DNA of 64,000 nt from Prochlorococcus sp. AG-418-K17 (lineage in GTDB: Bacteria; Cyanobacteriota; Cyanobacteriia; PCC-6307; Cyanobiaceae), in assembly GCA_003214055.1 (NCBI GenBank), contig QCMD01000001.1, forward strand, positions 62,001-126,000, in the 5' to 3' direction. A model generated the notes under the pieces. It did no database searches. It saw nothing but the letters and a program-made list of their open reading frames with translations, and was not told the DNA's origin. The position numbers and the translations under genes were made by a program. How positions within the stretch are numbered: the stretch's first letter is position 1; every line of letters starts with the position of its first letter. Below, piece by piece: positions 37,289 through 48,031 of the stretch.

Positions 37289-39271
37289 CTAATCCTTAAA
37301 ATTATAGTTATTAGAAGTAAGTAACTTCCAATCTCCTTGTCCGTTCAATTCTAAGATACTTTCATGAAAATCTTTTAAGCTGGGTCTATGGCCAACACTA
37401 ATGAGAGAAAGTTCTCGTTCTTTTAGTAAAGTATATAGTTTTTTTTCAGTGTCAATATCTAAAGCACTTGTTGCCTCATCAAGTACTGCAAATCTAGGCG
37501 AATTTAGTAAAAGTCTTGCAAAAGCTAATCTTTGTTGCTCTCCTAGGGAAAGAATTCTTGGCCAATCTTGTTTGATATCAAGATTAGGATAACGATCTAC
37601 CAAAGTTGTTAAATTTACTTCATGGAGTACAGAAGTAAGATGTTCATCACTAAATTTATTAACTTCTGTGGGATAGCATAATTGTTCTCTTAATGAACCT
37701 AGTAACATGTACGGTTTTTGAGGTATGAATAATAGTTCACCAATTTTTGGTTTTTTTATTATTCCATGATTAGGCTCCCATAAACCACTAATCATTCTAA
37801 GTAGAGATGTTTTTCCACATCCAGAGGGTCCTACAACCAAAAGTGATTGATTACTGTTTATGCTCAAATTTAAATTTTTAATTATTGTTTTATTTGATCC
37901 TGGTGGGCAAAGGTCAGCATTATTAATAAGAATTGAGGAATAATCTGAAATAACGTTTTGATTGCTTGTTGGTTTGGTTTGACTAATGGACTCAACTTTT
38001 GATTGGAATCCTTCTAATCTGCCAATCCCAGCAGTAAATTTTGCAAGTTCTTCGATTTGATTAACAATGAAAAATAAAGAACCCTCCACCATTCCAAATG
38101 CAAAACTTGCCTGAATAAAGCGCCCATAATCAATATCACCTTTAAAGTAAGGTATTGCCATTATTAGATATGGAAAGAAATTTCCAGCATAATTAATTGA
38201 TCTTCTCATTACGTCTATTATTACTCTCCATATAATTAATAAATTAAAGTTTCTAACCACTTCTCCTAAGCGCCTTTCAGTTTCACTTAGCTCAGGATTC
38301 TCCCCAGAGTAAAAGGCTATTGATTCAGCATTATCTCTAATATGTACCAAGCCATATCTAAAATCTGCTTCATATCTGAGCTGATCAAAATCAATCTTTA
38401 CAAGATTTTTACCAGCAATTAAAAGAATAGAAGTTGCAAATGCAGCGTAACCAAATAAGGAAAAAGTGAGTGTTGTACTAATACTCCACAAAATAAGAAT
38501 ATTAAGTGAAAATGTTAGTAGGGCATCAAAAATACCTAATGTGAAAGACAGACTTTGCCCTGTAAAAGCTCGGGTGTCATCTGTGATCCTTTGATCAGGA
38601 TTATCAACATCAGTTTGTTCTTCATCATTAGGATTTAATTGGTAATAAGCTTTATTGGTCATATAATCTTTTACTAAACTTTTTGAAAGCCATTCTCTCC
38701 AAATTATTCCTAATTTATATGTAAAAAATATTTGGGAAACGCGTATTGGAAGAGCCACAGCGAAACAACAAGCATAAATTCCTAATATCCGATAAAACCC
38801 ATCTTCTTGTTTTTCTACCAAAGCATTCGTTAAATCTCTTGCTATAAATCCAATACCTGCGTTTATTCCGTTTACAGCTAAAAGCATTAGTACAATTATC
38901 GCAAGGAATAACCAATGTAACCACCTACGGTTTTTTAATTGACGTCTTAAGCTAAAAAAACTGCCTGATCCAATTAGAAATAAGGCAGAGAAAAGCAATC
39001 CCCAGCTACCAGCCCAAATTGAATTGACAGTACTAACAACACCTCCGAAATACTTTTCAAGAAAAATTGGTTGAATGTTTTCAAAAAAACTGATTATTCC
39101 TGTAAGACCAACAAGTACTACTCCACCAACACAAAATAAAAGAGAAATCAAAAGCCATATGAACTGAAAACCATTACATTGATCTATGGGTAGAAAAAAT
39201 GGCTGAGATAGCCTCCTTAATTTTTGTAATTGGTACATTATTTTGGATTTATTTTTAACTGCTTTATCCAT
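37289..39271 (-). CDS. ABC transporter, fused permease and ATPase (SbmA/YddA/ABCD-like)
   Basis: The 660-residue half-transporter has about six membrane helices (about 25-425) in the ABC_membrane_2 fold and a C-terminal ATPase with Walker A GPSGCGKTS and Walker B FAVLDEATSALD; the signature is SLGEQQRLAF. This arrangement resembles YddA, SbmA and the peroxisomal ABCD proteins, which move fatty acyl or peptide-like cargo. The substrate cannot be inferred. The start is ATG at 39271; it lies 6 bases upstream of hli on the same strand. Confidence 0.9.
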   Translation of the reverse strand: MDKAVKNKSKIMYQLQKLRRLSQPFFLPIDQCNGFQFIWLLISLLFCVGGVVLVGLTGIISFFENIQPIFLEKYFGGVVSTVNSIWAGSWGLLFSALFLIGSGSFFSLRRQLKNRRWLHWLFLAIIVLMLLAVNGINAGIGFIARDLTNALVEKQEDGFYRILGIYACCFAVALPIRVSQIFFTYKLGIIWREWLSKSLVKDYMTNKAYYQLNPNDEEQTDVDNPDQRITDDTRAFTGQSLSFTLGIFDALLTFSLNILILWSISTTLTFSLFGYAAFATSILLIAGKNLVKIDFDQLRYEADFRYGLVHIRDNAESIAFYSGENPELSETERRLGEVVRNFNLLIIWRVIIDVMRRSINYAGNFFPYLIMAIPYFKGDIDYGRFIQASFAFGMVEGSLFFIVNQIEELAKFTAGIGRLEGFQSKVESISQTKPTSNQNVISDYSSILINNADLCPPGSNKTIIKNLNLSINSNQSLLVVGPSGCGKTSLLRMISGLWEPNHGIIKKPKIGELLFIPQKPYMLLGSLREQLCYPTEVNKFSDEHLTSVLHEVNLTTLVDRYPNLDIKQDWPRILSLGEQQRLAFARLLLNSPRFAVLDEATSALDIDTEKKLYTLLKERELSLISVGHRPSLKDFHESILELNGQGDWKLLTSNNYNFKD

Positions 39272-39312
39272 TTCTCAACAAGTTTTATAGATAAATTATA
39301 ACTTTTAGAAGT

Positions 39313-39591
39313 CTAGTTACCAAAGCCAATAAATGAAAGTGCCCAGTCAGGTAAATTTAAATAATTCAAGATTTTTGCATCAAATTCATGAACTTTTGGA
39401 AAAGATTTATCTAATGCCCACCATAGTAGAAACGGTAAATTAAATAAAATTTGTAATTGCCATTTATAAGTTATAACGTTCCAAATTTTTATTAATTTAG
39501 TTTTGAGTGAATCATCTAGCTCTTCCCAATTTTTTGAAATTAAATGTAATAAATTTTTGGATTGCCTATTTAAAGAATCTGGAGTATTCAT
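39313..39591 (-). CDS. Hypothetical membrane-associated protein, 92 aa
   Basis: The 92-residue protein has a polar N-terminal half, then one hydrophobic segment (LQILFNLPFLLWWALDKSF, about 48-67) and a C-terminal stretch (LPDWALSFIGFGN). It is rich in Trp. No family is recognised. It lies 41 bases upstream of the ABC transporter on the same strand and may share its transcript. Confidence 0.65.
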   Translation of the reverse strand: MNTPDSLNRQSKNLLHLISKNWEELDDSLKTKLIKIWNVITYKWQLQILFNLPFLLWWALDKSFPKVHEFDAKILNYLNLPDWALSFIGFGN

Positions 39592-39637
39592 TTTGTTTTT
39601 ATTTATTTATAACCCATATACATTTCTTTCGAGAGTT

Positions 39638-39979
39638 TTAACCTGGAGGCCAATTCATTTTTCGTCCAGATAAAAAATGAATATGTAAATGAAAAACTGT
39701 TTGTCCCGATTCTGCTCCAGTATTAATTACTGTTCTCCAATTAATTAATTTTTTTGATTTAGCTATTTTGCTACCAACAAAAAGTAAATGCCCTAATAGA
39801 TTTGAATCTTCTTCAATACAATCTAATAAACTGATAATTGGCTTTTTAGGAATCACTAAAAAATGTACTGGAGCTTGTGCTTGAATATCATTAAATGCAA
39901 TACATAACTCATCTTCATAAAGCTTATCGCAGGGTATTTCTTCATTAATTATTTTTTGAAATATTGTAGTTTCAGCCAT
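39638..39979 (-). CDS. HIT family protein (HinT-like)
   Basis: The 113-residue protein has the HIT motif HLHIHFLSGR near the C terminus and the KIINEEIPC start typical of the HinT branch. These proteins hydrolyse purine nucleoside phosphoramidates with the central histidine. Length is usual. It is 4 bases downstream of def, on the same strand, so the two are co-transcribed. Confidence 0.94.
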   Translation of the reverse strand: MAETTIFQKIINEEIPCDKLYEDELCIAFNDIQAQAPVHFLVIPKKPIISLLDCIEEDSNLLGHLLFVGSKIAKSKKLINWRTVINTGAESGQTVFHLHIHFLSGRKMNWPPG

Positions 39980-39983
39980 TTAA

Positions 39984-40589
39984 TTAATTGATAGAAATAA
40001 CGTCTTTTTCGTTAAACCCCTCTTTTAAAAGTTCTTTGTTCAAATCATCTTTTGATGTAACTCTATCAACAAATAATATTCCATTTAAGTGATCCATTTC
40101 GTGTTGTATACACCTTGCAAGAAGTCCATCAGCTTTCATTTTACGTGGTCTACCCATTTCATCTCTAAATTTTAATTTTATAGTTGATGGTCGTATTACA
40201 TTCAAATATACGCCAGGAATACTTAAGCAGCCTTCTTCGTATGAATTAAGAGTTGTTCCAAAGTCTGTAATTTCTGGATTGATTAATATTAAAGGTTCTG
40301 CGGCTGAATCTTCAAAATTTACATCTATGACAAGAAGCTCTTTGTTGACACCAATTTGAGGTGCTGCAAGTCCGATTCCTTTAGCTGCGTACATGCTTTG
40401 AAGCATTTCTCTAGCAAGTTTTCTAATCGATTCGTCAACCTTAGTTATTCTTTTGGAATTTTGTCTTAATACATCATCACCAAGTTTATAAATATCTAGA
40501 GATGGCTTACCTGTTTGTTCTTTTGCAATTTTTTCTGAGCTTCCATTTGTTCTTGACTTTTTTGCAAGTTGTGAAAAATGGTTTGCCAC
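39984..40589 (-). CDS. def: Peptide deformylase
   Basis: The 201-residue metalloenzyme removes the formyl group from the first methionine of new proteins. All three motifs are present: GIGLAAPQ, EGCLSIPG and QHEMDHLNG, giving the Cys and two His metal ligands and the catalytic Glu. An extra N-terminal segment (1-28, Ser/Thr/Lys-rich) precedes the domain. The start is ATG at 40589. It is the first gene of a run with the HIT gene. Confidence 0.97.
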   Translation of the reverse strand: MANHFSQLAKKSRTNGSSEKIAKEQTGKPSLDIYKLGDDVLRQNSKRITKVDESIRKLAREMLQSMYAAKGIGLAAPQIGVNKELLVIDVNFEDSAAEPLILINPEITDFGTTLNSYEEGCLSIPGVYLNVIRPSTIKLKFRDEMGRPRKMKADGLLARCIQHEMDHLNGILFVDRVTSKDDLNKELLKEGFNEKDVISIN

Positions 40590-40666
40590 GTTAAAAAAGT
40601 TTTATGATAAGAGTTTAGCTATAAAAATACTAGCACTTTAATTTACTTTCTTTATATTTTTTTTCA

Positions 40667-42592
40667 ATGAGTAATGATGATAAGTTAAAAGTTAGGCAAA
40701 CTGAATCTAAAAAAAATGCTTTCAAGGAATTAACTATTATTAGGGATACCATTTTTTGGATTGATTTTGTTGGTGAAGGTCAAAATGAAAATGCCATTTT
40801 TGCAAGACCATTTAATGTCAGAGAAGCTATTCCCCAGCAATTAACAAATAAAAAATATAATATTAAAAATAATTTTCATGGATATGGTGGTAAATCTTAT
40901 AAATGTATAAATATTAAAAATAATTTTTATTTGATATGGATAGATCAGATTACCAAGGCAGTATGGTTTCAAATTTTTAAAGAGGCAGCGTCAACTGATA
41001 GAGGCCAAAATAAATATCTCGTTTCAGTTCAAGAACCTAATCAACTATCTAAATCAATTGATGGAAATTTTGATTCTTCATTTGTCATTTCTCAAAAAAA
41101 TTTATTGTATGGAATTTGCGAAATAAATAATAGAGATTATTTATTTTCTTTAAATTTAAAAAAAACTAAACAAGATATTCATCGAATAAAAAAATTTAAA
41201 AATTTTGCTGGAGAATTATCTTCTAATAGATCTGCTAAATTACTTTCCTGGATAGAGTGGGATTCTCCATATATGCCCTGGGAGAAAAATGAGCTGATTT
41301 TTGCGCAAATAGATCAAGATGGTGAGATACAAAAAATTAAAAAATTCTCAAATAAGCTTATAAATTCCCAAAAAAACGTTTCCTTTTTTCAACCCTATTG
41401 GATAAATGAAACACATTTGGTATGTTCTGAAGATAGTTCTGGATGGTGGAATTTATTGTTTTTAGATGTTAGTGAAATTGAGAATATTTTTATTAAGAAA
41501 AGAGTAGAGAGAAATTTGATTGAATATGGAGCACCACAATGGGTCACTGGAATAACATTTTTTTCAGGGAATAAAAAAAATTTATTTTGTATAGCAAAAA
41601 AAGAAAATAGTTTAATATTGGAACAATATAAAGATCTTGAATTTGTTAAAGAATTTTCTACTCCTTTTACCTCAATTAGTGATTTCAGTGTTTTTCGGAC
41701 AAAAGTTCTTTTAAAGGGTTGTGGAACTGATTTTTTGGGAATTGTATTTGAAATTGATTTTGCAAAAAAAGTTTTATCAAATGTTTCTGAGAAAATATTT
41801 TTTGATCATATAAAAGATTGTTCAAAACCTGAAACATTTTGGTTTAAAGGTTTTGAAGATAAATCAACTCATTGTTTTCTTTATAGACCGCTTGTTGAAA
41901 ATTTTAATAAGCCACCGCTCCTTGTTAGAGCTCATAGCGGACCAACTTCATGTTTTGATGGATCATATAATTCTGAAGTTCAATATTGGACGTCGAAGGG
42001 ATTTTTTGTTGCTGAAGTCAATTATGGAGGATCATCAGGATTTGGCAAAGCATATAGAGAGAGGTTGAATTATAAATGGGGTATTATTGATTCTTATGAT
42101 TGCAAAGCACTAGCTCTTGAATTGATTAAATCAAATCAAGTTGATAGTGAAAAAGTAGTAATTTCTGGTAATAGTGCTGGTGGTTTAACTGCCCTGAATT
42201 GTTTATTATATGGTTCTATTTTTACAGCAGCAATTTCTAAATATCCTGTTATTGATTTGAAGGATATGCATTATAATACTCATAGGTTTGAAAAAGATTA
42301 TTTAAATTCTTTGGTAGGAAATTATGCAAAAGACCATGATGATTATATAAATAGATCACCGATAAATCATATTAACAAAATAAAAAAACCTATCTTATTG
42401 TTTCATGGAAAAAAAGATACAGTTATTTCTTATAAACAAACTTTAAAAATTCGAGAAATTTTGATTCAGAATAATAAATATTCAGAAGTAATTTTTTTTG
42501 ATAATGAAGGGCATGGTTTTAGAAATATTGAAAATAAAGAAGTAGTAATGCAAAAATCTCAGGAATTTTTAAAAAATGCTTTGAATATTTAA
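40667..42592 (+). CDS. Prolyl oligopeptidase family (S9) serine peptidase
   Basis: The 641-residue protein has an N-terminal beta-propeller-like region (about 30-390) and a C-terminal alpha/beta hydrolase. The nucleophile is in GNSAGG, the acidic residue in HGKKDTVIS and the histidine in DNEGHGF. The family cleaves short peptides, often with acyl-aminoacyl or dipeptidyl specificity. No signal peptide is evident, so it is probably cytosolic. Its last 4 bases overlap the convergent sufS stop. Confidence 0.9.
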   Translation: MSNDDKLKVRQTESKKNAFKELTIIRDTIFWIDFVGEGQNENAIFARPFNVREAIPQQLTNKKYNIKNNFHGYGGKSYKCINIKNNFYLIWIDQITKAVWFQIFKEAASTDRGQNKYLVSVQEPNQLSKSIDGNFDSSFVISQKNLLYGICEINNRDYLFSLNLKKTKQDIHRIKKFKNFAGELSSNRSAKLLSWIEWDSPYMPWEKNELIFAQIDQDGEIQKIKKFSNKLINSQKNVSFFQPYWINETHLVCSEDSSGWWNLLFLDVSEIENIFIKKRVERNLIEYGAPQWVTGITFFSGNKKNLFCIAKKENSLILEQYKDLEFVKEFSTPFTSISDFSVFRTKVLLKGCGTDFLGIVFEIDFAKKVLSNVSEKIFFDHIKDCSKPETFWFKGFEDKSTHCFLYRPLVENFNKPPLLVRAHSGPTSCFDGSYNSEVQYWTSKGFFVAEVNYGGSSGFGKAYRERLNYKWGIIDSYDCKALALELIKSNQVDSEKVVISGNSAGGLTALNCLLYGSIFTAAISKYPVIDLKDMHYNTHRFEKDYLNSLVGNYAKDHDDYINRSPINHINKIKKPILLFHGKKDTVISYKQTLKIREILIQNNKYSEVIFFDNEGHGFRNIENKEVVMQKSQEFLKNALNI

Positions 42593-43842
42593 GAATTGAT
42601 TTTTAGAAAATCAATAGTATCTTTTAATTTTTCTATAAACATATCAATTTCTTCCTTATTTGTTGTGAAATTCATGCTGATTCTAGCTGTTGATTTAATT
42701 CCAAAGTATCTGTGAAGAGGTTGACAGCAATGGTGTCCACTTCTAATGCAAATTCCTTTTGAATCAAGAATTTCAGCAATATCATTTGAATGTATATTTT
42801 TTATATAAAAGGTGGCAAGTGATGCTCTGTCTGGATCTATCTCTGGCGATGGACCTATGATTTGAATATTTTCTATTTGATTTAATTTTTCAAATAAATA
42901 TTTAGTAATAGTCTTTTCATATTCATGAATTTCATTCAATCCAATATTGTTAATATAATTGATTGCTTCTGCAAGACCTATTGCTTCTGCAATGGCTGGA
43001 GTTCCAGCTTCAAATTTGTGAGGTAGCTCTGCCCAAGTACTTGTCTCTTCAAAAACATCTTGAATCATTTCGCCACCTCCAAAGAGAGGAGGAATTTTTT
43101 CTAGGATTTCTTTTCTTGACCAGAGGAAACCAATACCTGTAGGACCGCATAATTTATGTCCTGATCCAGCTAAAAAATCTATATTAAGATCAATCACATC
43201 CAGTTTTTGATGAGCCAAACTTTGGCATGCATCTATTAACACTAAAGAACCTTTTTGTTTAGCTAATTTAGTTATTTCTTTAATTGGATTACAGCAACCT
43301 AGAGTATTACTTACATGAACTAGGCTAACAAGTTTAGTTCTAGATGTTAGTTTTGATTTAAAGTCTTCTATATCTAATTTCCCATCTTTATCTATACCTA
43401 TAAATTTTAATTTGCATTTATTTTTTGTTGCAACCATTTGCCATGGAACAATATTGCTATGATGCTCCATTATTGATAAGAGAATTTCATCGTTTTCTTT
43501 TAATGAATATTCGCCCCATGATTTAGCTACTAGATTGATTGCCTCAGTAGCATTTCTTGTGAAAATAATTTCTTTTGATGAATTCGCTTTTATATATTGG
43601 CTAATTAAATATCGTGCATTTTCAAATTCTTCTGTTGCTTTAGCACTTAATTGATGTGCCCCTCTATGTACATTGGCATTAAAGTTTTTGTAATATTCAT
43701 CAATTTTTTTTAAGACTTGTATTGGTTTTTGTGTGGTTGCAGCATGGTCTAAATAAATAATTTGCTCATTACTTTTTAAGTTCTTATTTAAAAGAGGAAA
43801 GTCTTTCTTAGTTATTTCAGGAAAATTTTGAATCGTTTCCAT
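42589..43842 (-). CDS. sufS: Cysteine desulfurase SufS
   Basis: The 417-residue PLP enzyme takes sulfur from cysteine for Fe-S cluster assembly. PLP lysine K230 lies in AGSGHKLCGPTG, and the persulfide-forming cysteine is in the RSGHHCCQPLH segment (C372/C373), the group II (SufS) arrangement. It overlaps the end of sufD by one base (43842), so translation is coupled, and is last in sufB-sufC-sufD-sufS. Confidence 0.97.
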   Translation of the reverse strand: METIQNFPEITKKDFPLLNKNLKSNEQIIYLDHAATTQKPIQVLKKIDEYYKNFNANVHRGAHQLSAKATEEFENARYLISQYIKANSSKEIIFTRNATEAINLVAKSWGEYSLKENDEILLSIMEHHSNIVPWQMVATKNKCKLKFIGIDKDGKLDIEDFKSKLTSRTKLVSLVHVSNTLGCCNPIKEITKLAKQKGSLVLIDACQSLAHQKLDVIDLNIDFLAGSGHKLCGPTGIGFLWSRKEILEKIPPLFGGGEMIQDVFEETSTWAELPHKFEAGTPAIAEAIGLAEAINYINNIGLNEIHEYEKTITKYLFEKLNQIENIQIIGPSPEIDPDRASLATFYIKNIHSNDIAEILDSKGICIRSGHHCCQPLHRYFGIKSTARISMNFTTNKEEIDMFIEKLKDTIDFLKINS

Positions 43843-45059
43843 TAATTCTCGTTTAAAAGTTTATCAAGCAAATCCCATTTATCTTTTGAAATGGGAATAA
43901 ATGAAATTATTTCTTGAAAGTAAGAACTTAATTGTAGTTTACTTGCTTCTGTTAATGTGATCCCTCTTGTTCGCATATAAAAAAGTTCTTCTTCATTTAG
44001 TTGCGAAATTGTAGCCCCATGTTTGCATTTGACATCATCAGCAATTATTTCTAATTGAGGTTTGGTATCTATTTGTGCGAGATTTGATAAAAGTAAATTT
44101 CTGCTTAATTGCGAAGCATCTGTTTTCTGGGCAATTTTCGGAACTATTATTGAACCTTCAAATATTGCATGTGATTTATCATCAGCAAGTGATTTATTAA
44201 TTTGATCTAGAAATCCATTTGGGCCATTAAATTCTATTTTTGTATAGGTTGAAATCTGCTCATCTTTTTTTGTTATTTGCATACCTTTGATATTCGTTTT
44301 AGCGTTTCCCGCAGATTGTTTAATACTAATTTCAAATCTCGCGTAATTGAATTTGAAATGTAAAGATCCTAAGTTGTATGCACTATTTTTTTGTTGAATT
44401 ACATTGAGAGAATTTAATAGATTGGATCTGTTTTCACCGTATGAAACAACACCATGATTTACTGAACTATTTTCTTTCAAGCAAAAGAAAGTTGATTGCG
44501 ATAATGAAGAGTTTTCTTTACCAAGATTTACTTGTAATAATTCAACATCACAATTCTTTTCTAAAAATATTACGAGGGTTTTTGCGTTTAAAGAATTACT
44601 TGATGCGTGACTAAAAATTTCAATAGGAGGAATTTTTGATCCATTTATTTTTAATCCCAAGATATTATTTTTACAACTTAAAGACAGATTTAGTAGGTCA
44701 CTCCAATTTTCGTTTTGCTTAAAAAAAGATATCTGTTCCTTGATATATTTTTGTAATTCATCCTCACTTAATTGCTGTATTGAATAATTTTTCTCTATTA
44801 ATTTAATTGGGCAATTCTCACCAATTATTAATCTAATAGTACTTTGAGAATTTTTCGAATATGGTATATCAAATTTTACATCTTTTTCATTAACTGAGTA
44901 ATCTAAAAAGGTTGACAATTTTGATTTATTTGAAAGTCTCCATAGTTCACTTTTAGGATTAGGGAGAGGGCTTGATTGTAATTTATGAAGACAGATTTTT
45001 TGTATTTCTGTTAGGTTATCATCCGATTTATTAGTTTTTATTTTTTCAATAATTTCCAT
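43842..45059 (-). CDS. sufD: Fe-S cluster assembly protein SufD
   Basis: The 405-residue protein carries the SufB/SufD core, with the C-terminal DVKCKHGATISQL block that holds the cluster-related Cys and His, and FYMRTRGITLTEASKL. SufD pairs with SufB and the SufC ATPase in the SufBC2D scaffold. It is separated from sufC by 4 bases and overlaps sufS by 1. Confidence 0.96.
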   Translation of the reverse strand: MEIIEKIKTNKSDDNLTEIQKICLHKLQSSPLPNPKSELWRLSNKSKLSTFLDYSVNEKDVKFDIPYSKNSQSTIRLIIGENCPIKLIEKNYSIQQLSEDELQKYIKEQISFFKQNENWSDLLNLSLSCKNNILGLKINGSKIPPIEIFSHASSNSLNAKTLVIFLEKNCDVELLQVNLGKENSSLSQSTFFCLKENSSVNHGVVSYGENRSNLLNSLNVIQQKNSAYNLGSLHFKFNYARFEISIKQSAGNAKTNIKGMQITKKDEQISTYTKIEFNGPNGFLDQINKSLADDKSHAIFEGSIIVPKIAQKTDASQLSRNLLLSNLAQIDTKPQLEIIADDVKCKHGATISQLNEEELFYMRTRGITLTEASKLQLSSYFQEIISFIPISKDKWDLLDKLLNEN

Positions 45060-45063
45060 TTGT

Positions 45064-45849
45064 TTAGGTCTCTTTTATAAAGTTATCAGTCCATTCATAT
45101 CCTTTTTCCTCAAGCTCTAGAGCGAGATCACTCTCACCGGTTTTTATGATTTGCCCGTCTGACATAACATGGACATAATTTGGTTTAATTTCATCTAATA
45201 ATCTTTGATAGTGGGTAATAAGTATAATTCCAGTTTGTGCATTAGATATTTTTTTAATTCCTGATGCCACTATTCTTAGAGCATCGATATCTAAACCAGA
45301 ATCGGTCTCATCTAATATTGCTATCTTGGGCTCAAGTAAAGCCATTTGCAGAATCTCATTTCTTTTTTTTTCACCTCCGGAAAAGCCCTGGTTCACACTT
45401 CTTGATAGGAATGCGTGATCCATCTTCACAATTTCTAACTTTTCTTTAACTAACTCTTCGAAATCAAAAGTATCTAATTCTTCTTTATTGAGGAATTTCC
45501 TTCTGGCATTAGTTGAAACTCTAAGAAACTCAAGATTACTTACACCTGGAATCTCAATTGGATATTGGAAACCAAGAAAAATTCCTGATTGAGATCTCTC
45601 TTCAGGTTCTAGAGAGTTGATGTTTTCACCTAAAAATTTTATGTCGCCGTTTGTAATATTATACGAGGGATGTCCTGCAATGATTTTCGAAAGAGTACTT
45701 TTGCCACATCCATTTCTTCCCATGATGGCATGGATTTCTCCGGGATAGACAGTAAGTGAAACCCCTTTTAAAATTGGAAGATTATCAGTAGATGCAGAGA
45801 GATTTTCAACTTCTAAAATTGGATCTGATTCTTTCATTTTACTTTGCAT
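45064..45849 (-). CDS. sufC: Fe-S cluster assembly ATPase SufC
   Basis: The 261-residue ABC-type ATPase has Walker [10 protein letters not shown], signature [11 protein letters not shown] and Walker [12 protein letters not shown]. It drives shape changes in the SufBC2D scaffold. Two possible starts exist (Met1, or Met5 of [10 protein letters not shown]); the first is listed. It lies between sufB (21 bases upstream) and sufD. Confidence 0.97.
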   Translation of the reverse strand: MQSKMKESDPILEVENLSASTDNLPILKGVSLTVYPGEIHAIMGRNGCGKSTLSKIIAGHPSYNITNGDIKFLGENINSLEPEERSQSGIFLGFQYPIEIPGVSNLEFLRVSTNARRKFLNKEELDTFDFEELVKEKLEIVKMDHAFLSRSVNQGFSGGEKKRNEILQMALLEPKIAILDETDSGLDIDALRIVASGIKKISNAQTGIILITHYQRLLDEIKPNYVHVMSDGQIIKTGESDLALELEEKGYEWTDNFIKET

Positions 45850-45870
45850 ATCAGTTTAGAAATTGATTAA

Positions 45871-47313
45871 TTAACCTACTGATCCCTCTAGTTTAAGTGC
45901 TAGTAACTTATCTGCTTCAGCAGCAAATTCCATAGGTAATTGATTAAATACATCTCTGCAAAAACCGCTGACCATCATAGATACTGCCTCTTCAAATTCT
46001 ATACCTCTGCTTTGGAGATAAAAAAGTTGGTCTTCTGAGATTCTACATGTGCTTGCTTCATGTTCAATTTCAGAATTGGGTTGTTGAGATTTGATGTAAG
46101 GGAATGTATTTGCAGAAGCTTGATCCCCTATTAACATTGAATCACATTGACTGTAATTTCTTGATCCTGTAGCTTTTGTTCCCATTTTGACAAGACCTCT
46201 GTAGCTATTTTTTGAGTTACCTGCACTAATACCTTTGCTAACAATAGTTGATTTGGTCTTAGGACCAATATGGATCATTTTTGTGCCGGTATCTGCTTGC
46301 TGAAGATTATTGGTGAGAGCCACTGAATAAAATTCTCCTACAGATTCTTCCCCTAAAAGAAGACAGCTAGGATATTTCCATGTAATTGCAGACCCTGTTT
46401 CAACTTGAGACCAGCTAATTTTACTTCTCTTACCTAAACATTTTCCTCTCTTGGTGACAAAATTAAAAATTCCGCCAATACCTTCTTCATCTCCAGCATA
46501 CCAATTCTGCACTGTTGAATATTTTATTGAGGCGTCGTCTAATGCTATAAGCTCTACAACTGCTGCATGTAGTGTATTTGTATCAAACATTGGAGCTGTA
46601 CAACCTTCTAGATAACTTACAGAACTTGATTCTTCAGCAATGATTAGTGTTCTTTCGAATTGTCCTGAATCCCCACTATTAATTCTGAAGTAGGAAGATA
46701 GATCCATAGGACAGGTAACACCTTTTGGGATATAAACAAAAGAACCATCACTAAAAACTGCAGAATTTAGTGCTGCAAAATAATTATCACTAGCTGGAAC
46801 TACTGTACCTAAATATTTTTCAATTAAATCTGCGTGATTTTTTACTGCTTCACTGATTGAGCAAAATATAACTCCATGTTCAGCAAGTTCTTCTCTAAAA
46901 GTTGTGGCAATAGAAACACTATCAAAAACAGCATCTACTGCTACATTTGTGAGTTTTTTTTGCTCCGTGAGGGGTATTCCTAATTTGTCAAAAGTCTCAA
47001 GAAGTTTGGGATCAACTTCATCTAAGCTAGAAATTTTCTCTTTTTGCTTAGGAGCGGAATAATAAATAATATTCTGATAATCAATTTTTTTATATCCTAA
47101 TGCTGCCCAATCAGGCTCTTTCATTTTTTGCCATTTTTTAAATGCTTTTAATCTAAAATCAAGAAGAAACTTTGGCTCTTCTTTTTTCTGTGAGATTAAT
47201 TTTATGACATCTTCATTTAATCCCTTTTCTATTTTTTCAGTTTCAATATCAGTAACGAAACCATATTTGTAAGGCTCTTTTACTACATCTTTAACTAAAT
47301 TTTCGTTGACCAT
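45871..47313 (-). CDS. sufB: Fe-S cluster assembly protein SufB
   Basis: The 480-residue protein has the SufB core ([52 protein letters not shown]), the site where the nascent cluster forms. It is first in the suf operon. In many cyanobacteria the repressor gene sufR lies divergently next to sufB; here the divergent neighbour (47409) does not look like SufR. Confidence 0.98.
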   Translation of the reverse strand: MVNENLVKDVVKEPYKYGFVTDIETEKIEKGLNEDVIKLISQKKEEPKFLLDFRLKAFKKWQKMKEPDWAALGYKKIDYQNIIYYSAPKQKEKISSLDEVDPKLLETFDKLGIPLTEQKKLTNVAVDAVFDSVSIATTFREELAEHGVIFCSISEAVKNHADLIEKYLGTVVPASDNYFAALNSAVFSDGSFVYIPKGVTCPMDLSSYFRINSGDSGQFERTLIIAEESSSVSYLEGCTAPMFDTNTLHAAVVELIALDDASIKYSTVQNWYAGDEEGIGGIFNFVTKRGKCLGKRSKISWSQVETGSAITWKYPSCLLLGEESVGEFYSVALTNNLQQADTGTKMIHIGPKTKSTIVSKGISAGNSKNSYRGLVKMGTKATGSRNYSQCDSMLIGDQASANTFPYIKSQQPNSEIEHEASTCRISEDQLFYLQSRGIEFEEAVSMMVSGFCRDVFNQLPMEFAAEADKLLALKLEGSVG

Positions 47314-47408
47314 GTTATCAAAAATAACTTATTACAATTAGCTGTATATACTTTAACGAAAGATACCCCCAATATTGAGTTTTTTTCCTTTATTAAAACT
47401 AAAAATTA

Positions 47409-47762
47409 ATGTCTAATCATCTTGATCCCTTGTCTAACCCATTAAACATAAAAACAATTCAAGAAATTGATAATCTTGATCTACCTATAATGCAGAAACA
47501 TCATTTAAGAATACTCGCTCATTGCCTTCAGATTTTAAAAATTATCAATCTAGATAATAGTTTGGAATATCAAAATAAAAACCCCCTGAGAGAATGGTGT
47601 GATAACCAATCCAAAAAATTTGATGATAAAAAATTTAGTGATCTTTTTTATGAGCAGTTAGAATCCACTTCGAAAAAATTAAATACTTTTTCAAAAAAAA
47701 TAGGTAAAAGTATTGAGGATTTAGAGCTAGATGATTTAGTACTGCTAGTTGAACAACGCTGA
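47409..47762 (+). CDS. Conserved-type hypothetical protein, 117 aa
   Basis: The 117-residue protein begins MSNHLDPLSNPLNIKTI and is mostly helical and polar, with Lys and Asp runs and no membrane helix. It lacks the winged-helix and cysteine pattern of SufR, though it is divergent from sufB. No family is recognised. Codon use and length make it a real gene. Confidence 0.75.
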   Translation: MSNHLDPLSNPLNIKTIQEIDNLDLPIMQKHHLRILAHCLQILKIINLDNSLEYQNKNPLREWCDNQSKKFDDKKFSDLFYEQLESTSKKLNTFSKKIGKSIEDLELDDLVLLVEQR

Positions 47763-48031
47763 AGTTACTTTTTTTTGATCCCGAAGAAAAAATATATTTT
47801 TGTTGAGTCCTTAACAAATATAGGTAATAAAATTTAAAAAAAAAGAAAATTAATTTACATTTCAAAAAGATCTGAAAATGAATTAATTTCATTGATACCA
47901 ACTGTTTTGAAGAGAAATATCAATTTTGAGAATTTTTTAGTAGTCAGAGGATCCTGACGACAGGCCAAAAAGACACACAATTCCTAAAAAAAAAGAACAT
48001 ACTGATCCCAAACAAAAACGGAGAATTTAAA

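Noticed and set aside
47943..47958. GTCAG-AGGATC-CTGAC hairpin upstream of the DUF4912-type gene
   Set aside because: A five-base stem without context; too weak to call a regulatory element.
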